Shown here: one piece after another, positions 63,041-64,000 of the stretch
How positions within the stretch are numbered: position 1 is the first letter of the stretch
Layout of the letters: every line of letters starts with the position of its first letter
Assembly: GCF_000422085.1 (NCBI RefSeq)
Contig: NC_021741.1
Coordinates: 496,001-560,000 of the forward strand
DNA length: 64,000 bases
From: Serratia liquefaciens ATCC 27592
Lineage (GTDB): Bacteria > Pseudomonadota > Gammaproteobacteria > Enterobacterales > Enterobacteriaceae
Reading direction: 5' to 3'
The notes under the pieces: generated by a model
Told to the model about the DNA's origin: nothing
Seen by the model: only the letters and a program-made list of their open reading frames with translations
Database searches by the model: none
Translations under genes and position numbers: made by a program

Positions 63041-64000
63041 ATGTCTCCTAGTGAATTTGCCCGCGAAGTCTCGAAAAGAAGAACTTTCGCCATCATCTCG
63101 CACCCCGATGCCGGTAAAACCACCATTACCGAAAAGGTGTTGCTGTTCGGACAGGCGATCCAAACCGCCGGTACGGTAAAAGGCCGTGGCTCAAACCAGC
63201 ACGCCAAATCCGACTGGATGGAAATGGAAAAGCAACGTGGTATCTCAATCACCACCTCGGTGATGCAGTTCCCGTATCGCGAATGCCTGGTTAACCTGCT
63301 GGATACCCCAGGGCACGAAGACTTCTCCGAAGATACTTATCGTACCCTGACCGCCGTCGACTGCTGCCTGATGGTGATCGACGCCGCGAAAGGGGTTGAA
63401 GATCGTACCCGTAAGCTGATGGAAGTAACCCGTCTGCGCGATACGCCGATCCTGACCTTTATGAACAAATTGGACCGCGATATCCGCGATCCGATGGAAG
63501 TGATGGACGAAGTCGAGCGTGAGTTGAAAATTGCCTGCTCGCCTATCACCTGGCCTATCGGCTGCGGCAAGCTGTTTAAAGGGGTTTATCATCTGTACAA
63601 GGATGAAACCTACCTCTACCAGACCGGTAAAGGCCACACCATTCAGGAAGTACGCATTGTCAAAGGCCTGGATAACCCAGAGCTGGACGCCGCGGTGGGC
63701 GAAGATCTGGCCGCGCAGCTGCGTGAAGAGCTGGAGCTGGTGCAAGGCGCTTCGCACGAGTTCGACCATGAAGCCTTCCTGAGCGGCGATTTGACCCCGG
63801 TCTTCTTCGGTACCGCGCTGGGTAACTTCGGCGTGGATCATATGCTCGACGGTCTGGTCGCCTGGGCGCCGGCGCCGATGCCGCGCGATAGCAACACCCG
63901 TAAAGTGGTGGCTGCGGAAGAGAAATTCACCGGTTTCGTGTTCAAGATCCAGGCCAATATGGATCCAAAACACCGCGACCGCGTGGCCTTTATGCGCGTG
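63041..64000 (+). CDS. prfC: Peptide chain release factor 3, 5' part (runs off the window)
   Basis: The frame stays open from the ATG at 63041 to the window end (320 codons; full RF3 is about 529). RF3 is the GTPase that recycles RF1/RF2 from the ribosome. G-motifs are [19 protein letters not shown] (G1), [12 protein letters not shown] (G2), [17 protein letters not shown] (G3) and TFMNKLDRD (G4). It is nearly identical to E. coli PrfC. No strong Shine-Dalgarno sequence precedes the ATG. Confidence 0.97.
   Translation, partial: MSPSEFAREVSKRRTFAIISHPDAGKTTITEKVLLFGQAIQTAGTVKGRGSNQHAKSDWMEMEKQRGISITTSVMQFPYRECLVNLLDTPGHEDFSEDTYRTLTAVDCCLMVIDAAKGVEDRTRKLMEVTRLRDTPILTFMNKLDRDIRDPMEVMDEVERELKIACSPITWPIGCGKLFKGVYHLYKDETYLYQTGKGHTIQEVRIVKGLDNPELDAAVGEDLAAQLREELELVQGASHEFDHEAFLSGDLTPVFFGTALGNFGVDHMLDGLVAWAPAPMPRDSNTRKVVAAEEKFTGFVFKIQANMDPKHRDRVAFMRV

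Overview
The window looks like a chromosomal segment of a Serratia-type enterobacterium. The evidence is the conserved run yjjZ, three tRNA-Leu(CAG) genes, rsmC, holD, rimI, prfC (the E. coli order, lacking only yjjG), many proteins close to E. coli PuuA, YncE, LdtB, AmpH and Hpa, high-GC coding sequence, and four ERIC repeats. The genus is an inference. No insertion sequence, phage gene or CRISPR array was seen.

Layout. 0.2-9 kb: a half-length OtsA-like protein behind a puuA homologue, a small secreted protein, yncE, a porin, two AraC-type regulators and the L,D-transpeptidase ldtB. 9.6-15.1 kb: an exbD-tonB-TonB-dependent receptor-exbB-phospholipase D operon, then an AT-rich orphan membrane protein. 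16.3-23 kb: P1 (DmpA/BapA-type) peptidase, APC permease, semialdehyde dehydrogenase, omega-amino-acid:pyruvate aminotransferase and a divergent LysR gene, which together suggest use of beta-alanine or beta-alanyl peptides. 23-36 kb: amine-related accessory genes: a Fe-type alcohol dehydrogenase, two LuxR-type regulators, a PuuB-like oxidase with a cupin, an alpha/beta hydrolase, a histone-deacetylase-like amidohydrolase with an MFS carrier, and a permease-DUF3156-SDR-MoaF-SDR operon. Perfect palindromes sit just upstream of likely -10 boxes in this region.

36-48 kb: a complete 4-hydroxyphenylacetate (homoprotocatechuate) catabolic cluster, hpaR-G1-G2-E-D-F-H-I-X-A-B-C. HpaB and HpaC hydroxylate 4-HPA, HpaD cleaves the ring, and E-F-G-H-I carry the product to pyruvate and succinate semialdehyde. 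HpaD is the vicinal-oxygen-chelate type, not the LigB type of E. coli, and HpaG is split in two. 47.8-49.2 kb: ampH and an ERIC element carrying a 59-bp nested insertion. 49.3-56.5 kb: a GntR regulator and a full non-phosphorylative L-fucose pathway (two dehydrogenases, lactonase, dehydratase, hydrolase, mutarotase, permease).

56.5-64 kb: a diguanylate cyclase, then the conserved core: yjjZ with a Fur box, the leu tRNA operon with its promoter, a LysR/aldo-keto reductase pair, rsmC, holD, rimI and the first 320 codons of prfC. Most of the window is therefore accessory catabolism, placed between housekeeping genes and mostly controlled by adjacent local regulators.
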